DNA of 8,174 nucleotides from an uncultured Collinsella sp. (GTDB lineage Bacteria; Actinomycetota; Coriobacteriia; Coriobacteriales; Coriobacteriaceae): assembly GCA_902494375.1 (NCBI GenBank), contig CABUTL010000048.1, positions 1 through 8,174 on the forward strand. Direction: 5' to 3'. Positions 1 to 6,051 of the stretch are shown here, piece after piece. Positions within the stretch are counted from its first letter, which is position 1. Every line of letters starts with the position of its first letter. The notes beneath the pieces were generated by a model. It was not told the DNA's origin, ran no database searches, and saw only the letters and a list, made by a program, of their open reading frames with translations. Made by a program: the position numbers and the translations under genes.

Positions 1-51
1 CGACTCGAATTCTTGACGGCCTGAACAATCGTCAATATCGGTCGGAGGGGT
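1..51. other. Left-edge sequence, no gene assigned
   Basis: No complete gene is visible here. On the plus strand, the frame starting at base 1 reads RLEFLTA and stops at TGA 22-24, so it could be the last codons of a gene that lies mainly to the left of the window. A frame starting at base 3 stays open to the TGA at 132-134 but runs through strong hairpins and does not look like protein. The stretch GGAGGGGTGG (44-53) can pair partly with CTCCACC further on (72-78), so this segment may be the 5' side of the structured region that follows. Seven codons are too few to identify a product. Confidence 0.2.
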
Positions 52-131
52 GGCTTTGTAAAGCCGTTTGTCTCCACCCGCGTAGCGGGTGGTTTAAAGC
101 TGGCCGCTGCGCGGCCAGCAGACTAAAGTCT
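52..131 (+). repeat. Four consecutive stem-loops, possible IS200/IS605-type end
   Basis: Four perfect hairpins follow one another with almost no gap. GGCTTT/AAAGCC lies at 52-57 and 60-65. CCACCCGC/GCGGGTGG lies at 74-81 and 85-92 with a 3-nt loop. GCTGGCCGC/GCGGCCAGC lies at 99-107 and 111-119 with a 3-nt loop. AGACT/AGTCT lies at 120-124 and 127-131 and is followed by TTGAA. Short perfect hairpins in series near a TTGAA-like tail are typical of the ends of IS200/IS605 elements, and of the omega RNA encoded at the 3' end of tnpB. No transposase is visible in the window, so this could be a solo end, a non-autonomous derivative or the tail of an element to the left. The strand given assumes the element enters from the left. 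The structure is directly seen; the family assignment is inference. Confidence 0.4.
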
Positions 132-140
132 TGAAAAACA

Positions 141-181
141 AAAACCACCACAAAGGTGCCTGTCCCCTTTGTGGTGGTTTT
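141..181 (-). terminator. Intrinsic terminator built on a GGGGACAG hairpin
   Basis: A perfect 16-bp stem (141-156 with 166-181) encloses a 9-nt loop. On the minus strand it is followed by a T-rich run (TTTTTGTTTTTCAA, bases 145 to 132). It begins 6 nt after the stop of the cytidylate-kinase-like gene and should end that transcript. On the plus strand the stem ends in only four T, so bidirectional action is possible but weaker. The loop side carries the octamer GGGGACAG on the minus strand (160-167), which is shared with the repeats at 4117-4187 and 6052-6119. The terminator therefore seems to be made from a member of that repeat family. Confidence 0.85.
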
Positions 182-187
182 GGTCGG

Positions 188-811
188 TTAGCCTTCGAGC
201 TGCGCCACTTTGTAGCGGTAGGCAGCGGCGATAACGTCTTTGCAGCCTTCGCGCCCCAGCTTGGCGCGGTTGACGACGATATCCTTACCGCTCGTCATCT
301 TCCACTTGCCGGCGCTGTAGCGCTTATAGAACGCCTCGCGCGCCTTCTGCTGCTGTTTGACCAGCTTGGCGCCCTTCTTTTTGTTGAGGCCACGCTTCTT
401 GCGCACAATCTCGACGCGATCCTCAAAGGGAGCGGTCACCAACACGGCAATGTGGTTGGGGTTGTTACGAAGCAGATAATCGGACAGGCGCCCTTCGATG
501 ATGCAGCTCTCGGTCTCGCCCAAATCCAAAATCACCTGGCTCATCTTTTGGAATAGCTTGTCCGAGTACGAACGGGCATCGTAGCGGTCGGGCAGAAACG
601 CCATGTTCTCCACAGCCAGGCGCTCGTCGTAGGCGGCCATCTTGTCGAGCGACTCGCCCGCACGCAGCGACGCACGCACCAGCAGTTCGTTGTCGTACAG
701 CGGAATCCCCAGCTCGTTGGCAAGCATTCGGCCAATCTCGTGGCCCTCGGCACCAAAATCGCGCGCGATGGTAATGACCACAGGATTCTTCTTGTTCTCC
801 AGATCGCTCAT
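188..811 (-). CDS. Cytidylate-kinase-like family protein, substrate unknown
   Basis: A 207-residue protein resembling the cytidylate-kinase-like family (Cytidylate_kin2 type), which is built like a nucleoside monophosphate kinase but has no well-established substrate. What shows this: a hydrophobic strand and glycine-rich loop near residues 12-30 (VITIARDFGAEGHEIG), the strand CIIEGRLSDYLL (103-114), and the strand IAVLVTAPFEDRVEIVRKK (121-139) leading into a Lys/Arg-rich stretch (139-175), as in the lid region of such kinases. The N-terminal loop has no Lys-Ser/Thr pair, so it is not a classical Walker A; family members usually read SREYGSGG at this point. The ATG at 811 is preceded by AAAGGA with a 6-nt spacer. 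It lies 171 nt after the ABC permease gene, beyond a large palindrome, so it may have its own promoter, although I see no convincing one. The terminator at 141-181 closes it. Confidence 0.8.
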   Translation of the reverse strand: MSDLENKKNPVVITIARDFGAEGHEIGRMLANELGIPLYDNELLVRASLRAGESLDKMAAYDERLAVENMAFLPDRYDARSYSDKLFQKMSQVILDLGETESCIIEGRLSDYLLRNNPNHIAVLVTAPFEDRVEIVRKKRGLNKKKGAKLVKQQQKAREAFYKRYSAGKWKMTSGKDIVVNRAKLGREGCKDVIAAAYRYKVAQLEG

Positions 812-875
812 CGCGATTCCTTTCTAGCAAATGAGAAATAGGCGATTCCTGATTCCCATTTTGTCACTTACGACC

Positions 876-983
876 GTCCTGGTTTCCCAAGTGCGGCAGA
901 TTGCCCCGAAAGAGGAGCGCCGCGTACTAAATGTACGCAAGCGACGATTGAGGGGCAAGGTGCCGTGCTTGGGGAAGCAGGAC
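876..983. repeat. 108-nt nested imperfect palindrome after the permease operon
   Basis: Two 32-nt arms (876-907 and 952-983) are complementary at 26 of 32 positions, and several of the mismatches become G-U pairs in RNA. Matching blocks include GTCCTG/CAGGAC at the outer ends, CCCAAG/CTTGGG, CGGCA/TGCCG and TTGCCCC/GGGGCAA. At the tip is a second perfect hairpin, GCGTAC-TAAAT-GTACGC (922-938). The outer right arm ends on the first base of the permease TAG stop (983-985 read in reverse). No T-run follows on either strand, so it is not a standard intrinsic terminator. It could be a dispersed repeat, an mRNA 3'-end stabiliser or a factor-dependent stop. I do not recognise a named family. The rest of the intergenic region (812-875) holds only two copies of GCGATTCCT (813-821 and 842-850), the nearer one covering the ribosome binding site of the kinase-like gene. 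Confidence 0.75.
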
Positions 984-1621
984 TATGCGGCCACGATGCG
1001 GCGTTGATACGCCCTCACCAGCAGCGAGATACCAAAGTTGAGCACAAAGTACATCGCAAACACCAGGCCGTAGAGCATAAGCACCTGCGACAGGTCGATC
1101 GCATGGGCCATCACGACGTTTGCCGTGTACATGAGCTCGGCCACGTTAATACCCGAAAGATACGAGCTGTCCTTGATGACGGTCGTGCACTGGCTAAACA
1201 GCGCCGGAATGATCGTCTTAAACGTCTGCGGCAGAATGATGTAGCGCATGGTGGCAAAGAAGCCAAAACCCTGGCTCTGCGCTGCCTCAAACTGGCCGCG
1301 CGGAATCGAGTTGAGGCCGCCGCGCACAATCTCGGCCATAACGGCGCTGGTAAACAGCGTAAAGGCGATGGTCGAAATCACAATGTCCAAACCCTGCACC
1401 GTAAAGTAGATAAACAGAATCCACAGCAGGTTCGGCGTGCAACGGAACAGCTCGATATAGGCGCTCACCAAAATACGGAACGGGCGGGGCGCATAACTTT
1501 TAACAAGCGCCAGCACCGTGCCAAAGATGAGCGAGAAAAAGATCGACAGCGCCGAGATCTCGATTGTCTTAACAAAGCCGCCCCAAATGTAGAGCAGGTT
1601 GGTCGCGTTGAAGATTTCCAT
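983..1621 (-). CDS. Amino-acid ABC transporter permease (second subunit)
   Basis: A 212-residue inner-membrane permease of the His/Glu/Gln/Arg family, forming half of the importer channel. Hydrophobic segments are visible near residues 17-40, 64-98 (probably two spans) and 178-203. The EAA loop, which docks on the ATPase, is complete at about 106-140: IPRGQFEAAQSQGFG followed by the invariant ILP at 129-131. Size is normal for the family. The ATG at 1621 starts 3 nt after the stop of the preceding permease gene, with GAGGAGG at 1630-1636 (8-nt spacer), so the two subunits are probably translated in step. It is the last gene of the four-gene operon and its stop codon touches the palindrome at 876-983. 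The likely substrate is a polar amino acid; which one cannot be read from the sequence. Confidence 0.93.
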   Translation of the reverse strand: MEIFNATNLLYIWGGFVKTIEISALSIFFSLIFGTVLALVKSYAPRPFRILVSAYIELFRCTPNLLWILFIYFTVQGLDIVISTIAFTLFTSAVMAEIVRGGLNSIPRGQFEAAQSQGFGFFATMRYIILPQTFKTIIPALFSQCTTVIKDSSYLSGINVAELMYTANVVMAHAIDLSQVLMLYGLVFAMYFVLNFGISLLVRAYQRRIVAA

Positions 1622-1624
1622 GCG

Positions 1625-2371
1625 CTAGGCCTCCTCTACGTTGTCGAGCCCCAGCTCGGCTAGGCTCACGCCGCGCGGACGCTCCTTGGAGCGGCGCTCG
1701 AGCCACTGCACCAGCATGGCGAGCGGAAAGCAGATGATGAAGTACATAAGGCAGCAGACGATGTATCCCTGCAGGTAACCGTACAGACTCACAAAGTTGT
1801 CGGAACGGTACATAAGGTCGCCGCCGGCCACAAGCGCCAGCACCGACGTGTTCTTGACCAAGTTGAGCGCCTGGTTACACAGCGGCGGCAGAATGATCTT
1901 GAATGTCTGGGGCAGCACGATGTACCAGTACGCCTGCGCCCGGGTGAAGCCCTGGCTCTGGGCCGCCTCCATCTGACCGCGCGGAACCGCCTCGATACCG
2001 GTGCGGATGACCTCCGAAATGTAGGCCGCGTGATACAGGCCCACGCCCAAGAAGCCCAACACGAACGGCGCGATACGCACCGGCTGGTCGGCACCGGTTA
2101 TGGCCTGCAAAAACTGCGGACCGGCCATGTACATAAAGAGCACCTGTACGGGCAACGGGGTGTTCTGGTAAAACTCCACGTACACGCGACTTATGGCGCG
2201 CAGCACGCGCGAGCGAGTGGTAGAGAACACACCCAGCAGCGTGCCCAGCACCAGCGACAGCAGCAGACCGGCAACGACCACCTGCAGCGTCACGCCAAAG
2301 CCCTCCCAGAAGGGCCCCATGTTTTGAAATGTCGTCGACCAACGGTCGGCGTCAAATAATCCTTCGAGCAT
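1625..2371 (-). CDS. Amino-acid ABC transporter permease (first subunit)
   Basis: A 248-residue membrane permease that should pair with the 983-1621 product as a heterodimeric channel. Hydrophobic spans lie near residues 24-50, 74-90, 101-118 and 200-222. The EAA loop is at about 129-162 (VPRGQMEAAQSQGF, then VLPQTFK). Both permeases share RGQ-EAAQSQGF and LPQTFK, so they are ancient paralogues. The C-terminus (about 225-248) is a charged cytoplasmic tail absent from the partner. I chose the ATG at 2371 because AAGGAAGGA stands 5 nt before it. An upstream TTG at 2404 would add 11 residues and overlap the binding-protein gene, with no comparable ribosome site. The gap to the binding-protein stop is 25 nt. 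Confidence 0.93.
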   Translation of the reverse strand: MLEGLFDADRWSTTFQNMGPFWEGFGVTLQVVVAGLLLSLVLGTLLGVFSTTRSRVLRAISRVYVEFYQNTPLPVQVLFMYMAGPQFLQAITGADQPVRIAPFVLGFLGVGLYHAAYISEVIRTGIEAVPRGQMEAAQSQGFTRAQAYWYIVLPQTFKIILPPLCNQALNLVKNTSVLALVAGGDLMYRSDNFVSLYGYLQGYIVCCLMYFIICFPLAMLVQWLERRSKERPRGVSLAELGLDNVEEA

Positions 2372-2396
2372 TTGATTCCTTCCTTGGACGATGCGC

Positions 2397-3272
2397 CTAT
2401 ACAAGACCCCAGGTCTTGACCTCTTGGTCGAGCCAGCCGTCGGCCAGGCGATCGCAAATCACCTGATCGACCACGGCCGAAAGGTCGCAGCCCTTCTTGG
2501 TCGCCACGCCGTAGCCCTGCTCGCCAAACTTGACCTCGGGCTGCAGCAGCTCAACGGTCTCGTTCATGTAACCGGCCAGCGTGGAGCGGTCCATGGCAAA
2601 GACGTCGATATTGCCGGCGTCGAGGGAACTCTTGATGATGGGGTAGCCGCTAAAGGCCCTAAACTCGGGCTTGCAGCTAAAGCCGTTGTCCTTGATCATC
2701 TGCTCGATCAGGCCCTGCGTGGTAGCACCCTGGCTCACGCCAATGACCTTGCCGTCCAGATCCTCAATCGAGGTAAAGCCCGAACGCTTCTTGACCATGA
2801 GTCCAACGTAGTCGGTGCGGTACGGCGTCGAGAAATCCCAGCTCTTCTTGCGCTCGTCGGTGATGGTGTAGGTCGCCGCGACCACGTCAAGTTGGCCGTT
2901 ATCGATCAGCGGGCCGCGCGTCTTGGGCGTTACGTCGGTAAACTCGACAAGCTCCTGGGCGCGGGCCTCTTTGTAGCTCACGCCAAAGACGGCAGCGGCG
3001 ATCTGGTAGCACAAATCGACTTCCATGCCCTCAAAGCGGCCCTTGGCGGTGTCGTAATAGCCGTAGCCGGGAACATCTTTCTTGACGCCGGCATTCAGAT
3101 GGCCGCGCGACTTAATGGCCGCAAGCTTGGGCCCTTTGTCGGAGCCCTCGCCGCTGGTGGAGTTGCCGCAACCGGTAAGCGCAGTCCCCGTCAGCGCAAG
3201 CATGCCGGCGCCCGCCAGCTGTAAAAAGTGACGGCGCGACACGGCCGCCCTCGTCATATCCGTCATGTCCAT
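2397..3272 (-). CDS. Amino-acid ABC transporter substrate-binding lipoprotein
   Basis: A 291-residue extracytoplasmic solute-binding protein of family 3 (amino-acid type). The N-terminus shows a twin-arginine motif SRRHFLQ (12-18), a hydrophobic stretch, and a lipobox LTGC with Cys35 as probable lipidation site, so it is likely exported by Tat or Sec and anchored to the membrane surface. The mature part begins with a Ser/Gly-rich linker, then GHLNAGVKKD (around 56-65), FEGMEVDLCYQIA and TITDERKKSWDFSTPY, the typical ligand-pocket signatures with the Arg that contacts the carboxylate. The ligand may be glutamate, glutamine or aspartate, but this is family-level inference. The start is uncertain: GTG 3275, ATG 3272, ATG 3266 and ATG 3257 all keep the Tat motif, and none has a strong ribosome site. 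Coupling to the ATPase gene, whose stop is 8 nt upstream, is likely. Confidence 0.93.
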   Translation of the reverse strand: MDMTDMTRAAVSRRHFLQLAGAGMLALTGTALTGCGNSTSGEGSDKGPKLAAIKSRGHLNAGVKKDVPGYGYYDTAKGRFEGMEVDLCYQIAAAVFGVSYKEARAQELVEFTDVTPKTRGPLIDNGQLDVVAATYTITDERKKSWDFSTPYRTDYVGLMVKKRSGFTSIEDLDGKVIGVSQGATTQGLIEQMIKDNGFSCKPEFRAFSGYPIIKSSLDAGNIDVFAMDRSTLAGYMNETVELLQPEVKFGEQGYGVATKKGCDLSAVVDQVICDRLADGWLDQEVKTWGLV

Positions 3273-3280
3273 CACCGCGC

Positions 3281-4012
3281 CTAGTGCAGAATCTTGGACA
3301 GGAACTCGCGGCAGCGCGGGTTCTCGGGGTTATCGAAGAAGTGCTCGGGCGTGCCCTCCTCCAGGATGCGGCCGTCCTCCATAAAGATGACGCGGTCGGC
3401 CACCTGGCGCGCAAAGCCCATCTCGTGCGTCACGCAGATCATGGTGATGTCCTCCTGCGCGAGCTCAATCATAACGTCCAGAACCTCCTGGACCATCTCG
3501 GGGTCGAGCGCCGAGGTCGGCTCGTCAAACAGGATGATGGGCTGCTTGGTGCACAGGGCACGGGCGATGGCGATGCGCTGCTGCTGACCGCCCGAGAGAT
3601 TCTGCGGATACTCGCCGGCCTTATGCGCCATGCCGACGCGCTTGAGCGCGGCGATGGCGATCTCGGTCGCCTCCTCCTTGCTCTTCTTTTGCAGCTTGAT
3701 GGGCGCGAGCGTCAGATTGCCCAGCACCGTCATGTTGGGATACAGGTTGAACTGCTGAAACACCATGGAGCTATACTTGCGAGCCATCTCCAGGTGGTTC
3801 TTTTTGGTGAGCGGCGTACCGTCGATGATGACCTCGCCCGACGTGGGCTCCTCAAGATAATCGACACAGCGGATGAGCGTCGACTTACCCGAGCCGGAAG
3901 GCCCGATCATTACGAGCTTCTCGCCGCGCTTGACGGTGAGATTGATATCTTTGAGCACATGCAGGTCGCCAAAGTACTTGTTGAGATGCTTGATCTCGAT
4001 CATGTCTGCCAT
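3281..4012 (-). CDS. Amino-acid ABC transporter ATP-binding protein, GlnQ-like
   Basis: A 243-residue ATPase that powers uptake through the two permeases downstream. All nucleotide-site motifs are intact: Walker [10 protein letters not shown] (37-45), Q-loop at Gln86-Gln87 ([12 protein letters not shown]), signature LSGGQQQR (139-146), Walker B IILFDEP (159-165) followed by the D-loop SALDPEM, and the switch histidine His196 in THEMGF. Length and motif spelling match the polar-amino-acid class (GlnQ/HisP/ArtP). The ATG at 4012 is preceded by AAGGGA with a 5-nt spacer; Met4 is a possible alternative. It is the first gene of the operon, so regulation should lie in 4013-4116, where an inverted repeat and a repeated CG(G/T)AAAGAACC motif are seen. 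Confidence 0.96.
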   Translation of the reverse strand: MADMIEIKHLNKYFGDLHVLKDINLTVKRGEKLVMIGPSGSGKSTLIRCVDYLEEPTSGEVIIDGTPLTKKNHLEMARKYSSMVFQQFNLYPNMTVLGNLTLAPIKLQKKSKEEATEIAIAALKRVGMAHKAGEYPQNLSGGQQQRIAIARALCTKQPIILFDEPTSALDPEMVQEVLDVMIELAQEDITMICVTHEMGFARQVADRVIFMEDGRILEEGTPEHFFDNPENPRCREFLSKILH

Positions 4013-4048
4013 GAATGTCCCTTCCCTGCGTTTACACGAGTTGAACTA

Positions 4049-4102
4049 TTGTACGGAAAGAACCACGTTTCCGCAGCCCACACTATATTCCCGTAAAGAA
4101 CC
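4049..4102 (-). promoter_or_regulatory. Candidate promoter/operator region of the amino-acid importer operon
   Basis: The leader contains a perfect inverted repeat CGGAAA-8-TTTCCG (4054-4059 and 4068-4073). It also contains two direct copies of CG(G/T)AAAGAACC (4054-4064 and 4092-4102), 38 nt apart. On the minus strand TACAAT (4048-4053) touches the inverted repeat and could be a -10 box, and TATAGT (4083-4088) is another; neither has a good -35. The arrangement would suit a repressor site, but no regulator gene is nearby. Confidence 0.25.
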
Positions 4103-4116
4103 CGCAACCTTCCACC

Positions 4117-4187
4117 CACTCATTGGGGACAGACTTAAATGAGCACCCAATGAGCGGGCACTCATTTAAGTCTGTCCCCAATGAGTG
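4117..4187. repeat. Inverted pair of GGGGACAG hairpin repeats
   Basis: Two 27-nt arms (4117-4143 and 4161-4187) are perfectly complementary around a 17-nt centre. Each arm is also a small hairpin by itself: CTCATT (4119-4124) pairs with AATGAG (4138-4143) and holds GGGGACAG (4125-4132) in the loop. The right arm is the same unit on the other strand (octamer 4172-4179, stems 4180-4185 and 4161-4166). This is the layout of paired REP elements. It lies between the YqeY terminator and the importer leader and has no T-run of its own. Confidence 0.8.
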
Positions 4188-4203
4188 CCCTTCAGCTGCC
4201 ATC

Positions 4204-4236
4204 AAAAAAGGGGCGCGACCGCAATGGTCACGCCCC
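4204..4236 (-). terminator. Intrinsic terminator of the YqeY gene
   Basis: An 11-nt stem with one mismatch (4210-4220 with 4226-4236) and a 5-nt loop is followed on the minus strand by six T (4204-4209). It begins 29 nt after the YqeY stop and should separate the foldase/YqeY genes from the amino-acid importer operon. Confidence 0.9.
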
Positions 4237-4265
4237 CTCAACATCAACTATATGCCGCTCGGTCC

Positions 4266-4709
4266 CTACGCGAGTTTGGCTCCAACGATCTTTGCTGCTG
4301 CCGGCTTATCGAAGTTGCCGCCAGTGGCCTTACCCAGAGCGCCCATGACCTGGCCCATCTGCTTCTTGGACGTGGCGCCCAGCTCGGCGATGACCTGCTC
4401 GATCAGGGCCTCGAGCTCCTCGCCCGAAACCTGCGCGGGCAGAAGGCTCTCCAGAATCTTGACCTGCTCGGTCAGGTTGTCGGTACGCTCTTGGTCGGTG
4501 CCGGCCTTGATGGACATCTCCAGCGTCTCGCTCGTCTGCTTGATCAGACGCTTGATCATGCTGTTGACGTCTTCCTCGGTCACATCGCGGCGCTCGTTGA
4601 CCTCGATATTCTTCACCTCGGCCTTAACCTGGCGAATGATGGACAGGCGAACCTTGTCCTTGGCCTTCATGGCCGCGATCATTTCTTTCTGCAGCTCTTC
4701 GTTGGTCAT
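4266..4709 (-). CDS. GatB/YqeY domain-containing protein
   Basis: A 147-residue soluble helical protein of the YqeY family, which shares a domain with the tail of the amidotransferase subunit GatB; its cellular role is not settled. Visible family features are an N-terminal helix with MKAKDKVRLSIIRQVKAEVKN, the central LESLLPAQVSGEELEALIEQ, and the C-terminal KKQMGQVMGALGKATGGNFDKPAAAKIV with the usual small-residue pattern. Length is normal. The ATG at 4709 is chosen because GAGGA sits 7 nt before it; an in-frame TTG at 4715 has no such site. It follows the foldase gene by 54 nt, with a GC-rich hairpin in between, and a strong terminator comes after it. Confidence 0.92.
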   Translation of the reverse strand: MTNEELQKEMIAAMKAKDKVRLSIIRQVKAEVKNIEVNERRDVTEEDVNSMIKRLIKQTSETLEMSIKAGTDQERTDNLTEQVKILESLLPAQVSGEELEALIEQVIAELGATSKKQMGQVMGALGKATGGNFDKPAAAKIVGAKLA

Positions 4710-4732
4710 CTGCAAATCCTCTCTAATAGCGC

Positions 4733-4758
4733 GGGCGGCACTCGCGCGAGCACCGCCC
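4733..4758 (-). other. GC-rich intergenic hairpin between foldase and YqeY genes
   Basis: GGGCGG (4733-4738) pairs with CCGCCC (4753-4758), and inside it CTCG (4741-4744) pairs with CGAG (4747-4750). In the minus-strand RNA the two TG steps between these blocks can form G-U pairs, giving one 12-bp stem. No T-run follows. It could be a weak terminator or an RNA-stability element that sets the relative output of the two genes. Confidence 0.5.
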
Positions 4759-4763
4759 CATGA

Positions 4764-5984
4764 TTACTCAGTCGTCGACGAATCGTCGGTCGAACTCTTG
4801 GTGACGCCCTTCAGACTGACGTTGTATGGCACGTCTTTGGGCATGGGGTTGACGGTGATGTCGGCATCCTTCTTGTACTGCTCCAGCCACTCGCTGTACG
4901 CGGTGCTGGCCGCTTGCGTCTTCACCACGTTGGAGACGTACTTTTTGATGGCCTTGGGCACCTGGTTGATGTCGTCAACCTGATTATCGACATGGAAGTA
5001 GTCGGTGCACTTGATGATGTGGTAGCCATAGGTCGACTCGATGACTTCGCTCACGTCGCCCTTGTTGAGCCCCTCGAGCGCCGTCTGGTAGCTGTCGACA
5101 AAGGTGGTGAGCTTATCCCAGCCCACATCGCCCTTCTTCTCCTTGGAACCGGTGTCCTCGGAGTACTGTTCAACGGCGTCCTCAAAGCTCAGCTCACCGG
5201 AGTTGATCTTGTCCAGGCACTCCTGCGCCTTGGCCTTGGCGGCAGCCTTGTCCTCGTCGGAAGCGTCGGAATCAACCTTGATCAGGATGTTCGACGAGCG
5301 GCGGGCGTCGTTGTAGCTGGACAGGTTTTCGTTGATGTAATCGACGATCTCGCTGTCCTTGGGCTTGCTCGTGGGCGCGACGGCATCCTTAAGCTTTTGC
5401 TGCGCCAGGCTCTCCTTGAGCGAGTCCTTGTAGGTGTCCTCGGTATAGCCGTAGGTCTTGAGGGTCTTCTTAAAGGCCTTGGCACCGCCCGCGCTCTTGC
5501 ATGCGTCCTTCCAAGCCTTCTCGACCTCCTCGTCCGACACCGTCACGCCGTTCTCCTTCTGTGCCTGTTGAAGCAGAATCTGCTGCGTGTAGGAGTCGAT
5601 GAGTTGCTTGCGGTACTTCTTGGGCGTGAGGTCGTTGTCGACCAGGTACTGCGCCCAGTCCTTGTCCTTGTTGTAGCCGTAGGACGTGCGCATGCTCATG
5701 ATCTGCTTGGTCACGGTGTCCTCGGTGAGGCTGGTGCCGTTGATAGTGGCAGCTACACCGCCGGTAAGCTTGTAGCCCGAGGTGTCCTCGGCCTGCGACA
5801 TCAGGCCGGAGCACGCCATGGCCGAGACGGAAAGCAGCATTGCCAGCACGCCGATGACCACCAGAACGATCTTGACGGTCTTGGACACGCGGGTCTTGCG
5901 CTGCTTCTTGCGAGAGCTGGAGGCGGCGCGAGCCTGCTGCTCGGGCGTCGGCTCGGGTGCGGGGTTCTTTTTCTTATTTGCCAT
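4764..5984 (-). CDS. Membrane-anchored parvulin-type peptidyl-prolyl isomerase (SurA/PrsA-like foldase)
   Basis: A 406-residue protein predicted to help secreted proteins fold outside the membrane. The order is: charged, proline-containing cytoplasmic N-terminus (1-36), one membrane span (about 37-58), a SurA-N-like helical region (about 80-215), a parvulin domain (about 227-330), and a C-terminal helix with a Ser/Thr/Asp tail. The parvulin domain keeps LSFEDAVEQYSED, GDVGW and YGYHIIK (His322), but the first conserved histidine, normally in a HILV-type motif, is Asn232 (SNILIK). Cys58 follows SAMA, which is a poor lipobox, and the long N-terminus favours an uncleaved anchor. The ATG at 5984 has AAAGG 8 nt before it; a longer start at 6083 would read through the intergenic repeat and is rejected. 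Confidence 0.88.
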   Translation of the reverse strand: MANKKKNPAPEPTPEQQARAASSSRKKQRKTRVSKTVKIVLVVIGVLAMLLSVSAMACSGLMSQAEDTSGYKLTGGVAATINGTSLTEDTVTKQIMSMRTSYGYNKDKDWAQYLVDNDLTPKKYRKQLIDSYTQQILLQQAQKENGVTVSDEEVEKAWKDACKSAGGAKAFKKTLKTYGYTEDTYKDSLKESLAQQKLKDAVAPTSKPKDSEIVDYINENLSSYNDARRSSNILIKVDSDASDEDKAAAKAKAQECLDKINSGELSFEDAVEQYSEDTGSKEKKGDVGWDKLTTFVDSYQTALEGLNKGDVSEVIESTYGYHIIKCTDYFHVDNQVDDINQVPKAIKKYVSNVVKTQAASTAYSEWLEQYKKDADITVNPMPKDVPYNVSLKGVTKSSTDDSSTTE

Positions 5985-6020
5985 AGTTGGCCTTTCGCAT
6001 AACGAATCGAACAAACGCCA

Positions 6021-6031
6021 TTGTGTCACAA
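6021..6031. promoter_or_regulatory. Short palindrome upstream of the foldase gene
   Basis: TTGTG-T-CACAA is a perfect 11-nt palindrome, 37 nt before the foldase ATG and inside the only non-repeat part of its leader. It could be an operator half or chance. No clear -10/-35 pair could be fixed around it. Confidence 0.2.
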
Positions 6032-6051
6032 CGCAGCCCCCGCGGCACGCT

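Noticed and set aside
131..556. Plus-strand frame starting in the terminator and crossing the kinase-like gene
   Set aside because: It starts at a TTG inside a hairpin and lies antisense to a gene with good start, ribosome site and family match.
3284..4096. Long plus-strand open frame opposite the ABC ATPase
   Set aside because: The minus frame has every ATPase motif; the plus frame is low-complexity Leu/His/Arg/Asp and has no ribosome site.
4117..4187. Terminator for YqeY or CRISPR-like repeat
   Set aside because: There is no T-run after the stem and a proper terminator lies at 4204-4236; there are only two inverted units and no spacers, so it is not a CRISPR array.
4764..5984. Lipobox at Cys58 of the foldase
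   Set aside because: The residues before Cys are SAMA, which fits poorly, and a 36-residue charged N-terminus is too long for a lipoprotein signal.
4914..6002. Plus-strand open frame of 362 codons opposite the foldase
   Set aside because: Val/Leu/Gly-rich antisense shadow of a Lys/Asp/Ser-rich protein; no recognisable domain.
6021..6031. CRP-type binding site
   Set aside because: TTGTG-T-CACAA lacks the 6-nt spacing of CRP half-sites; kept only as a low-confidence palindrome.
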